From: Planctomycetota bacterium | GTDB lineage: Bacteria; Planctomycetota; UBA11346 | Length of the DNA: 64,000 nt | Assembly (NCBI GenBank): GCA_014193115.1 | Contig: BJHQ01000001.1 | Coordinates: 496,001 to 560,000 of the forward strand | Direction of reading: 5' to 3' | In this document: positions 42,043-50,248 of the stretch, in pieces | Layout: every line of letters begins with the position of its first letter | How positions within the stretch are numbered: the first letter of the stretch is position 1 | Program-made: the position numbers and the translations under genes | The notes under the pieces: model-generated | The model's input: the letters and a program-made list of their open reading frames with translations, nothing else | The model's database searches: none | What the model was told of the DNA's origin: nothing

Positions 42043-42461
42043 CCGCTAGAACGCCACGTGTGCCACGTGGCAGGGCGCGCAGCGTGGAGATTCATCGGGA
42101 GTTCCAGGTTTGGCATGCTGGCAACACTCCTGAACCCGAACAACGCGCAGTTGGCGAACAGCCAACGCGCCAAGGGCTGGAGGGTTGTAAGAAAATCCGC
42201 CCGCACCTGGCGGGTTTTTCAGCCGGCGAAGAATCTCCTCCGTTTTTCCTGAATGTCGTGGCCGTTCATCTGCATTGTTGACGAATGAAGACGCGGCTTT
42301 GCGTCTCAAGTTGAAACGCCATCCGGGTCGATGGGGTTTCAAGGAAGCCAATCCGGGTCCCTCGATGCCGAGGGATGCCACCAGCTTTGCGACCGCCGCT
42401 GCGATCTGCCGGACCTTGGCCCTGGCTCCGTCGGGCCATCGCATAGGGTTGCCCGCCCGTC
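42043..42461. repeat. Repeat-rich non-coding region before rseP
   Basis: About 420 nt without a gene. At 42053-42071 lies GCCACGTG-TGC-CACGTGGC. The part from 42180 to 42245 is, on the minus strand, homologous to the element at 32165-32292 (GGAGGAGATTCTTCGCCGGC, then TGAAAAACCCGCCAGGTGCG), making it a second, decayed copy in reverse orientation. CGCAGTTGGCG and CCAACGCGCCAAGG lie before it. A TAGGGT hexamer at 42446-42451 could belong to the rseP promoter. Confidence 0.65.
42200..42219 (+). terminator. Possible intrinsic terminator of the sugar operon
   Basis: CCCGC-ACCTG-GCGGG is followed directly by TTTTT (42215-42219). The stem is short, and the site falls within the dispersed repeat, so it may be fortuitous. 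Confidence 0.4.
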
Positions 42462-44645
42462 ATGGAAATCCTGCTGGTCATCCTTTACGCTGTCGGCGCC
42501 CTGGTCGGGTTCGGCGCGGTCATCGCCATCCACGAATTCGGTCACTTCATCATCGCCAAGTGGGCCGATGTGAAGGTTTTCCGCTTCGCCATCGGCTTCG
42601 GCCCGGTGCTGCTGCGCCAGCGCTGGGGCGAGACGGAGTACGCCCTGTGCGCCCTGCCCTTCGGCGGCTATGTCTGGATGCTCGGCCAAGAGGACGGTCC
42701 GGAAGGCGATACGAAACCTGCAACCGACGTACCGATCGATCCGCGCAGTTTTCTCGCCAAGTCCGGGTGGTGGCGGATGTGGATCATGCTTGGCGGCGTG
42801 CTTGCCAACCTGATCTCGTCAGCCCTGCTGCTGCTCGCCCTGGCCTTCTGGGGCATGCCCCTGGTGCCGCCGGTGATCGGCGACGTGGTGCCCAAGGTCG
42901 TGGGCGCCGACGGCGCTGCGGTGACCAGTCCAGCGGCGATCCTCGGCCTGCGCCAGGGCGATCGCATCCTTGCCATGAACGGCGAGCGGGTGCGCTCGTT
43001 CGATGACCTGCACATCGGCACCTTGTTCCACAGCGGCGATCCGGTGCAGCTGGAGATCGAACGTTCAGGTCAGCGCCTGGTGCTGCCAGCCGCCGGCTCG
43101 GCCACCGTCCCATTGGTCTATGATCGCCAAAAAGGCGGCGGAACCCTAGGAATCGTGCCAGCTGACGGCAGCCGGGTGTTCACGGTGGATGGCGAGCTTC
43201 CAGCCGGCGGCCCGTCGTATGGTGAGCGGATCCTGGCGGTGGCCGGGCAACCGGTGGTCGGACTGACCGGACAGCAGATCACCGCCCGGCTGATGCCGTT
43301 CCTCGGCCGTGACGTCACGCTGACCGTCGCCAGGGACGGCAGCCCGCCCCGTGAGACCACCATCCGTTATGCCGGTGCCGACTCCCGCGATGGCGACAGC
43401 GCGGTGGCCGGCTTCCCAGTGCGGGTCCGCCAGGTCCTGCCCGACAGCCGCTGCGCCGGGATCCTGTTCCCGGGCGATCTGATCACTGCGGTCGATGGTT
43501 CGCCGGTTGCGGGCAGTTACGCCCTGACCTGCCGGTTGCGCGCGTCGCTCGACGCTGAACGCGACATCGTGCTGAAACTGCGCCGCGGCGACGAGGAACG
43601 TACCGAGACCGTCCGTGGCTCATGGATTTCCGGCGCCCGGATCCTGGGCCTGGTTCTGGAAGAGATCACCACGGGTCACATCCCGTTCCTGCCCGAGGGC
43701 CTCGGGGGCAGGCCATCGGGATTGACCGGGACCGGTGTGAAGAGCGGCGACGTGCTGTTGGCGATGGAGCCGCAGACCGGTGGTTTCGCCATCACCTGGG
43801 GCCAGGGCAGCATCCATCGCGTTCCCATCGACCAGGCTCTGGCCACGGCCCTGGCTGCCCGGGAGCGCCCGCACCTGCTGTCCCGCATCGGCCGGGCGGT
43901 GACCGGCCAGGTGCCGCTTCCGCCGGCGGCCCTCGACCGCATCCGGCTGGGCACGGTGCGGGTGGTGACGGCACCTGCGGCTGGCGTCCTGCCATTGACC
44001 GACGATGCCGGTAGCCCGGTCGACGTGTCTCTCGACCCGGCGGTGGCCAAGGTCATTCCGCTGCTCAATCCCGGGGACCGGGTGGTGGCGCTGGTGCCCA
44101 CCGCAGACGGGTTCGCCCTGGAGGTGGTCCGGGATCTCACCGGGATCCAGCGCCGGCTGGTCCCGGTGGCTCCGGTCGGCACATCGATCTCCTTCCGTAC
44201 CGAGACGGTGCCCTATCAGCTCTCCGGCCCCGGCGAGGCCTTCGTCATGGTCGGGGACGCCGCCCAGGTGATGATCGTCAAAACCCTGCTGATGATCCCG
44301 CGATTTTTCCGCCCGGCAGATCAGGGTGGTGTGGACGCCACCAAGACCTTGTCCGGGCCGGTGGGCATCTTCCGCTCGCTGTGGATCCAGCTCCAGTTTC
44401 TGGGCGTTGAAAGCTATTTGCGCCTGCTCGCCTTCATCGGCCTGAATCTGGTCCTGGTCAATCTGCTCCCGATTCCGATCACCGACGGCGGTCAGCTCAT
44501 GTTCCTGGCGGTCGAACAGGCGACCGGTCGCCCCGTCGTCGGCTGGCTGCGCAACCTGGCGATGATTGCGGGGCTGGTTCTGGTGATCGGCCTGATGGCC
44601 TTCACCGTCGGTCTCGACATCCTGCGCTGGACCGGGCTGCTCTAA
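42462..44645 (+). CDS. rseP: Site-2 protease RseP with several PDZ domains
   Basis: An inner-membrane zinc metalloprotease that cuts transmembrane anti-sigma factors and signal-peptide remnants. TM1 holds the zinc motif in IAIHEFGHFIIAKWADVKVF (HEFGH at 24-28), followed by GFGPVLLRQRWGETEYALCA and LPFGGYVWMLGQED; the third ligand is in LVLVNLLPIPITDGGQLMFL near the C-terminus. Between the membrane parts lie at least three PDZ units (ILGLRQGDRILAMNGERVRS; YGERILAVAGQPVVGLTG; AGILFPGDLITAVDGSPVAG) and perhaps a degenerate fourth (GVKSGDVLLAMEPQTGG). At 727 residues it is about 270 longer than E. coli RseP. The start is supported by the TM1 position. Confidence 0.93.
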   Translation: MEILLVILYAVGALVGFGAVIAIHEFGHFIIAKWADVKVFRFAIGFGPVLLRQRWGETEYALCALPFGGYVWMLGQEDGPEGDTKPATDVPIDPRSFLAKSGWWRMWIMLGGVLANLISSALLLLALAFWGMPLVPPVIGDVVPKVVGADGAAVTSPAAILGLRQGDRILAMNGERVRSFDDLHIGTLFHSGDPVQLEIERSGQRLVLPAAGSATVPLVYDRQKGGGTLGIVPADGSRVFTVDGELPAGGPSYGERILAVAGQPVVGLTGQQITARLMPFLGRDVTLTVARDGSPPRETTIRYAGADSRDGDSAVAGFPVRVRQVLPDSRCAGILFPGDLITAVDGSPVAGSYALTCRLRASLDAERDIVLKLRRGDEERTETVRGSWISGARILGLVLEEITTGHIPFLPEGLGGRPSGLTGTGVKSGDVLLAMEPQTGGFAITWGQGSIHRVPIDQALATALAARERPHLLSRIGRAVTGQVPLPPAALDRIRLGTVRVVTAPAAGVLPLTDDAGSPVDVSLDPAVAKVIPLLNPGDRVVALVPTADGFALEVVRDLTGIQRRLVPVAPVGTSISFRTETVPYQLSGPGEAFVMVGDAAQVMIVKTLLMIPRFFRPADQGGVDATKTLSGPVGIFRSLWIQLQFLGVESYLRLLAFIGLNLVLVNLLPIPITDGGQLMFLAVEQATGRPVVGWLRNLAMIAGLVLVIGLMAFTVGLDILRWTGLL

Positions 44646-44664
44646 GGCAAGGTCAGCGCATTTC

Positions 44665-44798
44665 GGAGCGGCGATGCCTACATCGCCGAAGCGACGCGGT
44701 TCCATCGGCGGTCAGGTCTACCTGGATTTGTGGCCACCTGGATTTTGAGACGGCTTCTCGACTCCGAGCAAATCCGGCGATGTGGGCATCGCCGCTCC
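44665..44798. repeat. Inverted pair of GGAGCG-type palindromes
   Basis: GGAGCG followed by GGCGATG-CCTA-CATCGCC (44665-44687) faces its inverse, GGCGATG-TGGG-CATCGCC followed by GCTCC (44776-44798). A further GC-rich palindrome (GCGGCCGCTCTAGCCGCGCG) lies at about 44838-44857. The 233-nt gap between rseP and the convergent PhyH-2 gene is made mostly of these. Confidence 0.7.
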
Positions 44799-44878
44799 GG
44801 ATCTGTCTTCCCTATGGTTCGGCCGCTCAAGCCGTACGGCGCGGCCGCTCTAGCCGCGCGGCCGGTCGCTGCTGGTGG

Positions 44879-45640
44879 TCAGCGCACGAAATCAACCGCG
44901 CACAGCTGCTGACGGCGCGGCACGGTCTGGCGGGCGGCGACCGCCCGGGACAACGTGTATTTGCCATCACCGCGATCATTCCACTGCTTGAAGCAGGACC
45001 GCTTGAACACGACCCAGATGACCTTGCGCCCTTTGGTGCTGGTATTCGGGGTGTTGGTGTGCCAGATCTTGGTGTGATTGATCAGGCAATCGCCAGCCCG
45101 TCCGGTCGCCAGGACCTGGCCGGGAATATGGTGGGGCTGGCCGTTTTCGGCATTCGCCCAGGACGGAGGACCTTCCGCCCAGTGGTGCGAACCGGGGATC
45201 AGTGCGGTGGGACCGCGATCCGATTCGACGTCATCAAGCAACCAGGTCAGACGGACATAGGGATTCGGCCCATCGCGATGCCAGCCGCAGTGGGCTTCGG
45301 CTCCGCCCGGAAGCAGGTGGCCGAGACCGCCTTGATTGAGGGTGATGTCTCCATTGAGCGCGCGTTCCGCCATGCCGAAGGCCGGGTCGAGGTCCATCAA
45401 CACATCGAACGCCGGGTCGAGATCGAACAGCCCGGTCAGCTCGATGCATGCCGCGCCCTGGGTCGATCCCGGAGCATGGGGGATCATCTGCTTGCCTGCG
45501 TTGGCGAGCAGCGAATCGAACCGCTCCTGCAGTTCTGCCAGTAAGGGTTGCGGTATGGCTCCGGGCACCAGGCAATAGCCGATGCGATCAAGCTGCTGGC
45601 TCAACCAGGGGGCGGACTGGGATTCGGGAAGTGGCTGCAC
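44879..45640 (-). CDS. Phytanoyl-CoA dioxygenase-family (PhyH) oxygenase 2
   Basis: A Fe(II)/2-oxoglutarate oxygenase of about 253 residues. DRIGYCLVPGAIPQPLLAEL opens the fold; the iron ligands are HRD in EAHCGWHRDGPNPYVRLTWL and the distal His in LINHTKIWHTNTPNTSTKGR, followed by the oxoglutarate Arg in GRKVIWVVFKRSCFKQW. GPTALIPGSHHWAEGPPSW is typical. The substrate is unknown and the protein is not closely similar to PhyH-1. I chose GTG 45640 because TACAAT lies exactly 6 nt before it and three 10-bp repeats lie upstream; an ATG at 45733 with AAGGGAG before it would add 31 residues and remains possible. Confidence 0.8.
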   Translation of the reverse strand: MQPLPESQSAPWLSQQLDRIGYCLVPGAIPQPLLAELQERFDSLLANAGKQMIPHAPGSTQGAACIELTGLFDLDPAFDVLMDLDPAFGMAERALNGDITLNQGGLGHLLPGGAEAHCGWHRDGPNPYVRLTWLLDDVESDRGPTALIPGSHHWAEGPPSWANAENGQPHHIPGQVLATGRAGDCLINHTKIWHTNTPNTSTKGRKVIWVVFKRSCFKQWNDRGDGKYTLSRAVAARQTVPRRQQLCAVDFVR

Positions 45641-45699
45641 AGCCCTATTGTAACCAACCAATCGAACACGGGTGTGACCGGTCGTAACCGGATGTGACC
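45641..45699 (-). promoter_or_regulatory. PhyH-2 promoter with three tandem 10-bp sites
   Basis: On the minus strand TACAAT (45647-45652) ends 6 nt before the GTG. Upstream, where a -35 box would lie, are three head-to-tail decamers GGTCACATCC, GGTTACGACC and GGTCACACCC (45670-45699), consensus GGTYACRNCC. One helical turn per unit suggests an activator binding cooperatively on one face of the DNA. Confidence 0.5.
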
Positions 45700-45932
45700 C
45701 GCCATGCTGAAAAGTCGGTTCGCGTGGCGGCATAGACAATGCTCCCTTCTTTATCCGGTGGGATGGAAAACCGGGTGACACCCCGAGCCAGTGTGCCGTG
45801 AAACACTTTCAGACGATGCGGATGTTGTCGATCTGGAACGATATCAGATCGTCAAACACCACATGGTTACGGCATACAGCCCTGGACAACGCCGGCGGGT
45901 CGAGAGCGTACCCCACCGCATACAGTACCACC

Positions 45933-46259
45933 ATGACTGACCGCGAGCTGGAAGAGACGATCGATCGTGAATCCCGTAGTGAACGGGAGAAGGCGGATTC
46001 CCGTACCCTGTTGCGGACGCTGGAGGAACGCCGGGGCCAGCTTGGCGGTGCGGCAGCGATCCCGGCCGAGGACGCAACCCTGACCGAGCGGATTCTGCAC
46101 GAGGCCCGCAGCCGGTCAGAGCAGCTCCGCCGCGAACGGTCCGGCCTGCCCTTGTCAGGACGCCATGAGTCGCCCAGCGCTGGCATTCCCTGGTGGCTGG
46201 TGGTCTTGTGGATCGCCGCCATCGCCGCGGTGGTCGCGGCGTGGCGCTGGTTGGGTTGA
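45933..46259 (+). CDS. Small tail-anchored membrane protein, unknown function
   Basis: A 108-residue protein. The first 80 residues are highly charged and helical (TDRELEETIDRESRSEREKA; SRTLLRTLEERRGQLGG; LTERILHEARSRSEQLRRER), likely a coiled coil. A single C-terminal membrane segment (IPWWLVVLWIAAIAAVVAAW) lies about 5 residues from the end, so the body would face the cytoplasm. The ATG at 45933 is supported by TACAGT at 45921-45926, 6 nt upstream; a GTG frame from 45798 would add 45 unlike residues. It is divergent from PhyH-2. I do not recognise the family. Confidence 0.65.
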   Translation: MTDRELEETIDRESRSEREKADSRTLLRTLEERRGQLGGAAAIPAEDATLTERILHEARSRSEQLRRERSGLPLSGRHESPSAGIPWWLVVLWIAAIAAVVAAWRWLG

Positions 46260-46369
46260 CCCGAACAACGCGCCGCAAAGACGCCATCCGCGGCCGGTGG
46301 GTGCCCCGGCGAACCGAGTTTTTGCTGCGCGTTTTCTAGGATCGTGCCCGTGCTGGCCGACGTTCCAGA

Positions 46370-47170
46370 TCACCGTGTTGCTGATCCGCCAGCCACGAGA
46401 CGCTCGATCTGGGCAGCAGTGAATCCTGCGGCAAGGCGGCCAGGAACATCGACCGGGAACGGCGTTCCGGCGCCGGTGGGGAAATGTTTTACCACGGTGG
46501 AGGCGAAATGTGCTGCCGGATCGATTCCACGCTGCGCGCACCACTGGTCGTGCCAGCGTCCGCCGGTGGCGACGTGGCGGATTTCATCCTGATAGATGCG
46601 CTGGATCACCGCGTGCATCTCCGGGTCGCTGGCGGCGAGCCGGGGCAGCAGGGCGGCGGACACGTCCAGTCCGCGGGCTTCGAGCACGCGCGGCACCACC
46701 ACCAGGTGTTCGCCAAGATCGGCGCAGGCTCGGCAGCTGATCCATAGCCGGTGATGGATCGGCGCTGATCCCGGCGGGAAGCCGCGACGGCCCAGCAGCG
46801 TTTCCACCAGCTCGGCGTGCTCAGCTTCTTCACGGGCAAGGCCGAGGAATTCTTCATGGAAAGTAGCCGGCATCCCGGCGCCGCGCAGACAGCAGACCAC
46901 CGCCAGGTCGATGGCGGACAGCTCGATGTGGTGGATGGCGTGCAGGAACCGCAGGCGCCCGTGGGGGTCGTCGAGGCCGCGTTTGCGTCGCGGCGGCTCG
47001 GGCGCCTCGCGATAGACGGCGTCCCGGCCGGGACGCTCAGGCAGCGTCGGCAGCGGCCACTGGGCGCCGTCGGCGGGCGGACCGAGCCTGGCCAGCACAG
47101 AGTCCTTGGCTGAAGCGCCGCCGGCGCCGAGCGCAGCCATCAGGCCGAGCGCGTACTCAGTCGGGTCCAT
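46370..47170 (-). CDS. DUF455 ferritin-like domain protein
   Basis: A 266-residue protein of the DUF455 ferritin-like family. Characteristic motifs are RLRFLHAIHHIELSAIDLAV (His and Glu ligands), FLGLAREEAEHAELVETLLG (EExxH), ADLGEHLVVVPRVLEARGLD and IQRIYQDEIRHVATGGRWHD (ExxxH). The arrangement fits a carboxylate-bridged diiron site in a four-helix bundle; the reaction is not established. An ATG at 47170 directly follows a possible GTG. It lies 13 nt after a second minus-strand gene, with which it is probably co-transcribed. Confidence 0.88.
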   Translation of the reverse strand: MDPTEYALGLMAALGAGGASAKDSVLARLGPPADGAQWPLPTLPERPGRDAVYREAPEPPRRKRGLDDPHGRLRFLHAIHHIELSAIDLAVVCCLRGAGMPATFHEEFLGLAREEAEHAELVETLLGRRGFPPGSAPIHHRLWISCRACADLGEHLVVVPRVLEARGLDVSAALLPRLAASDPEMHAVIQRIYQDEIRHVATGGRWHDQWCAQRGIDPAAHFASTVVKHFPTGAGTPFPVDVPGRLAAGFTAAQIERLVAGGSATR

Positions 47171-47183
47171 CACCGCACGCGGC

Positions 47184-47807
47184 TCAGCGATCGATGAAGA
47201 CCGAGACCTCGGCCACCGGATGCAGATTGCCGTCGGCCAGGCGCCGATGGAGCAGCGCTAAACGCCAATAGGGCCGCACGCGATACCCTTGTTTTTTCGC
47301 AGCATCGGCGGCCTTGCTCCAGGACCTGGCCAAGTCCCGGATCGGGCCGGTATGGGCGACGACGAAAGCACGGAGGTCGCGGTAGTCCTCGACCGCCAGA
47401 CGCTGGCCACCCGGGGCGATGGCTCCGGGCCGGGCCATCCCGGTGATGGCGGTACCGACCAGCGTGTCCCAGGTTGACACCGGACGCTCATCAGGCGGCG
47501 ATGAGAACCACAAGAGCGGTGGACCATAGGGCTCGCCACCGCCGGTTTCGGCCAGGACGCGGGCGGCAGTGCACAGCGTCTCAGGATCATCGGGGTAGCC
47601 GGGAACCGGCAGTCCGGCCAGGCGGAGGTTGCCATCGCGGCGCAGGACGGGGTCGCTCACGGTGAAGGCTGTGCCAGCATGGTGGACCGGAAGCGTGGTG
47701 GAGCGACTGGCCGGCGCGAGCCACAAGTGGTGGCGGAGGTCGCCATCATTCAGGCCGCCGCAACGACCAATGCCTGGCCGTGAATGAGCAGTGCTTGCCC
47801 AACTCAC
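47184..47807 (-). CDS. Hypothetical protein upstream of the DUF455 gene
   Basis: A protein of about 207 residues with no signal peptide or membrane segment. Visible segments include TAFTVSDPVLRRDGNLRLAG, LPVPGYPDDPETLCTAARVL, GGEPYGPPLLWFSSPPDERP and the C-terminal KKQGYRVRPYWRLALLHRRL, ending VAEVSVFIDR. I do not recognise a family. The frame is open further upstream to 47972, but that extension runs antisense through the cold-shock gene's promoter and leader; GTG 47807 is the first start that avoids most of it. The pairing with the DUF455 gene (13-nt gap) suggests a shared function. Confidence 0.5.
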   Translation of the reverse strand: MSWASTAHSRPGIGRCGGLNDGDLRHHLWLAPASRSTTLPVHHAGTAFTVSDPVLRRDGNLRLAGLPVPGYPDDPETLCTAARVLAETGGGEPYGPPLLWFSSPPDERPVSTWDTLVGTAITGMARPGAIAPGGQRLAVEDYRDLRAFVVAHTGPIRDLARSWSKAADAAKKQGYRVRPYWRLALLHRRLADGNLHPVAEVSVFIDR

Positions 47808-47822
47808 ACAAGGTGCTATAAG
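47795..47822 (+). promoter_or_regulatory. Promoter of the cold-shock protein gene
   Basis: TTGCCC (47795-47800), a 16-nt spacer and TATAAG (47817-47822) with TGC just before it (extended -10). The start codon is 143 nt further on, so the message would have a leader of about 135 nt, similar in length to cold-responsive csp leaders. Confidence 0.6.
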
Positions 47823-47965
47823 GGAAGGATAGAGCCGGTGCAGGAACGCTGCCCGCCAGACGCCAGCCACCGATCTGAATATCTCAGACAAGCACCGTCT
47901 CTTCACGCGGGAACGCCTCCGGATGTCCCGGCAGGGCCCGCCACAGCAACCGGAAAGGTTCAGCA

Positions 47966-48472
47966 GTGCCACAAGGATCCGTCGTCCGTTTCGACCGCCG
48001 CAAGGGTTATGGTTTCATCCAGCCCGAAGACGGAGGCGAGGACGTTTTCGTTCACCAGAACAACATCAACATGGAAGGCTTCCGCTTCCTCAACATCGGG
48101 GAGAAGGTCTCCTACGAGCTTGAGGTCGGCGAGAAGGGCATGAAGGCCGTCGCGGTCTCCCTGCTTGAGCCCCGCAAGCCCGGCGACGATGGCGGCGGCG
48201 ACTTCGGCGGCCAGCAGCAGGAACGGCTCGGCCCGCCCCGTCCAGGCCCGCGCCCGCGCCCCTTCCCGGGCAATGGCAATGGCGGCGGCGCTCCGCGCTC
48301 CTTCGACCGCGGCGACCGCCCGGAACGTGGCGGCGACCTCGGCCAGTCCCTGGACCGCCTGCGCCGCAAGCAGGAACGCCTGGTCAGCCTGCTGGTCGAA
48401 AAGGGAATCATCATCCCCGCCGACATCGACAGCGATGCTCCTCCAGCCGCGGCAGCAGCCGCTCAGGCCTGA
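47966..48472 (+). CDS. Cold-shock domain protein with Gly/Pro-rich tail
   Basis: A 168-residue RNA-binding protein. Residues 1-68 are a cold-shock OB-fold with both RNA-binding motifs, GSVVRFDRRKGYGFIQPEDG (RNP1) and EDVFVHQNNINMEG (RNP2), then KVSYELEVGEKGMKAVAVSL. A Gly/Pro/Arg-rich linker (PRPGPRPRPFPGNGNGGG) leads to a C-terminal helix pair (LGQSLDRLRRKQERLVSLLV) that may dimerise. Classical Csp proteins are about 70 residues, so this is an extended form. The start is a GTG with AAAGG 9 nt upstream. A long leader and a strong terminator (48508-48538) bound the transcript. Confidence 0.92.
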   Translation: MPQGSVVRFDRRKGYGFIQPEDGGEDVFVHQNNINMEGFRFLNIGEKVSYELEVGEKGMKAVAVSLLEPRKPGDDGGGDFGGQQQERLGPPRPGPRPRPFPGNGNGGGAPRSFDRGDRPERGGDLGQSLDRLRRKQERLVSLLVEKGIIIPADIDSDAPPAAAAAAQA

Positions 48473-48507
48473 GCCAGAGCGATTCGTCGCAAGAAATTGA
48501 GTACGTC

Positions 48508-48538
48508 TGGCGCCGCACGGGTTCCCCGTGCGGCGCCA
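48508..48538. terminator. Bidirectional terminator hairpin
   Basis: A perfect 13-bp stem, TGGCGCCGCACGG/CCGTGCGGCGCCA, with loop GTTCC, lies between the cold-shock gene and the convergent kinase gene. A short T run (CCGTTTGAT) follows on the plus strand. Confidence 0.75.
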
Positions 48539-48581
48539 CCGTTTGATGGCGACTTCCGACCAGCCGCGGGCTTGGTCCGGA

Positions 48582-50138
48582 TCAGCTCGGCGGCTTGATC
48601 GGGGTACGGGCCCACAATTTGGAGAACAGATCGGTCATCAGGGTCGTCCGCGAACCTGAGCCGCCGCCGCTGCGCTCGGCAAGTTCCTCAAGACGGCGGA
48701 CCAGCTCGCCATAGTCAGAGGGGCGATCCGCCGGTCGCTTGGCCATCATTTCAGCTACTAAGGTCGCGATCTGGGGGTCGAGATCCGGCGCCAGGCTGCG
48801 AACATCTGGCACCGGTTCCCGGGCGTGGGCCATCAGGATGGTGATCGGGTCATTTCCGGGATAGGGCACCCGGCCGGTCAGGATGTGGAACAGCGAGCAG
48901 CCCAGCCCGTAGATATCCGTCCGGTGGTCAAGCCGGGCGCTCTCCGAGGCCTGTTCAGGGGCCATGTACGAAGGACTGCCTGCGATCCGGCCGCCCACCG
49001 CCTGGGCGGCAATCGGCCGGGCCAGGCCGAAGTCGACCAGCAACGGATTGAGCTGACGGTCGATCATCACGTTCGAGGGCTTGATGTCGCAGTGGATGAT
49101 GCCTTGGCCGAGGGCCGCGGCCAGGCCGTGGCAGACCCCGGCGGCAATCCGCAAGGCGCGCGGAGCGTCAACCCGTCCGCTCTGCTCCAGCCAGCTCGAC
49201 AGCGGCCAGCCATCGACGAATTCCATGGCGATGTAGACCCGGGCGGCGCTGCGCGCGGCGTCGAGGATGCGCACGATGTTGGGATGGCGGATGCGGGCCA
49301 CCGAGCGCGCCTCGGAAAGCAGCATGTCGATCGAGCGCTGATCGGCGAGAGCGCTGGAGCGCAGGATTTTCACGGCGACCGGCACGCCGAGCACTTCGTG
49401 GCGGGCCTTGTAGACCGTGGCGAAACCGCCCCGACCGAGCAGTTCTTCGAGGCGGTACCGGTCGTCGACCAGCGAGCCGATCAGGTCCCGCCCGGTGCCG
49501 AGATCGTCATTCCGGCCGCGGCGCACGGTGCCTGCGCGCACCACCGCCACCTGCTGGGAGAGCGGCCGGGTATGGGTCCCGGAATCGGGCTTGCTGCCGC
49601 GCGGCGGCTCCGGCCGGGTGGTGGCGTCGCGCCGCGCACTGCCTGACGCCGGCCTGGTGGTGTCAGCAGAACCCGCGCCTTGGGCGCTCGCCGGTCGGCG
49701 GGCGGCACCGGAGCTGGGGCGCAGTGCCCGGTCGCTGGTCGGCCGCGGTGACTTCACCGCTCTGGTGGCGCGATCGCTGCCTTTTTCCTCAGGCGAGTGC
49801 CCAGCCACCCGGCGCAGGGCCTCTTCCACCGCCTCATCGGGCCAGGGCTGGCCGACCAGGGCGATGCGCCCACCCGGCATCAAGCGCAGGCGGTCGCCGG
49901 CTCCGGTGAGCAGGATCACCGTGCCGTGACGGATGTCGGCCACCGCGTCGAGATAACGGACGGCGATGGGATCCATGGCCAGGATCGAGATCCGCCGACC
50001 GCCCAATCCGGGCGCGACCTTGGCGATCACCGCTTTGAGCCGGCGATGGTCGGCGGCCGGGATGTCCTGCCATTGCACCGCGACCCGCTCGGCCACCCGC
50101 GTCAGCGACGCGCCCCGTCGATCATCGCCTGTGGTCAT
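48582..50138 (-). CDS. Ser/Thr protein kinase with novel N-terminal domain
   Basis: A 518-residue Hanks-type kinase. Residues 1-120 form an unrecognised globular region (ISILAMDPIAVRYLDAVADI, HGTVILLTGAGDRLRLMPGG); a Ser/Thr/Arg/Pro-rich linker follows to about 215. The kinase domain has YRLEELLGRGGFATVYKARH, VAVKILRSS, the catalytic loop IIHCDIKPSNVMIDRQ, DFGLARP, and MAPEQAS. The usual HRD reads HCD, so the Arg that senses activation-loop phosphorylation is Cys. No transmembrane segment is present, so it is probably cytosolic. TACTAT lies 6 nt before the ATG, with TTGACG further upstream, suggesting a leaderless transcript. Confidence 0.92.
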   Translation of the reverse strand: MTTGDDRRGASLTRVAERVAVQWQDIPAADHRRLKAVIAKVAPGLGGRRISILAMDPIAVRYLDAVADIRHGTVILLTGAGDRLRLMPGGRIALVGQPWPDEAVEEALRRVAGHSPEEKGSDRATRAVKSPRPTSDRALRPSSGAARRPASAQGAGSADTTRPASGSARRDATTRPEPPRGSKPDSGTHTRPLSQQVAVVRAGTVRRGRNDDLGTGRDLIGSLVDDRYRLEELLGRGGFATVYKARHEVLGVPVAVKILRSSALADQRSIDMLLSEARSVARIRHPNIVRILDAARSAARVYIAMEFVDGWPLSSWLEQSGRVDAPRALRIAAGVCHGLAAALGQGIIHCDIKPSNVMIDRQLNPLLVDFGLARPIAAQAVGGRIAGSPSYMAPEQASESARLDHRTDIYGLGCSLFHILTGRVPYPGNDPITILMAHAREPVPDVRSLAPDLDPQIATLVAEMMAKRPADRPSDYGELVRRLEELAERSGGGSGSRTTLMTDLFSKLWARTPIKPPS

Positions 50139-50248
50139 CGCCTGATAGTAAGCAGCTGCGCAGGCCCATCGTCAATGCCGCTGCGCCGGGCAGTGCGTCC
50201 AGCGCCGTTCCCCCTGGCCTTGGCAAGCTTGCGGCCAAGCATGCCGGC

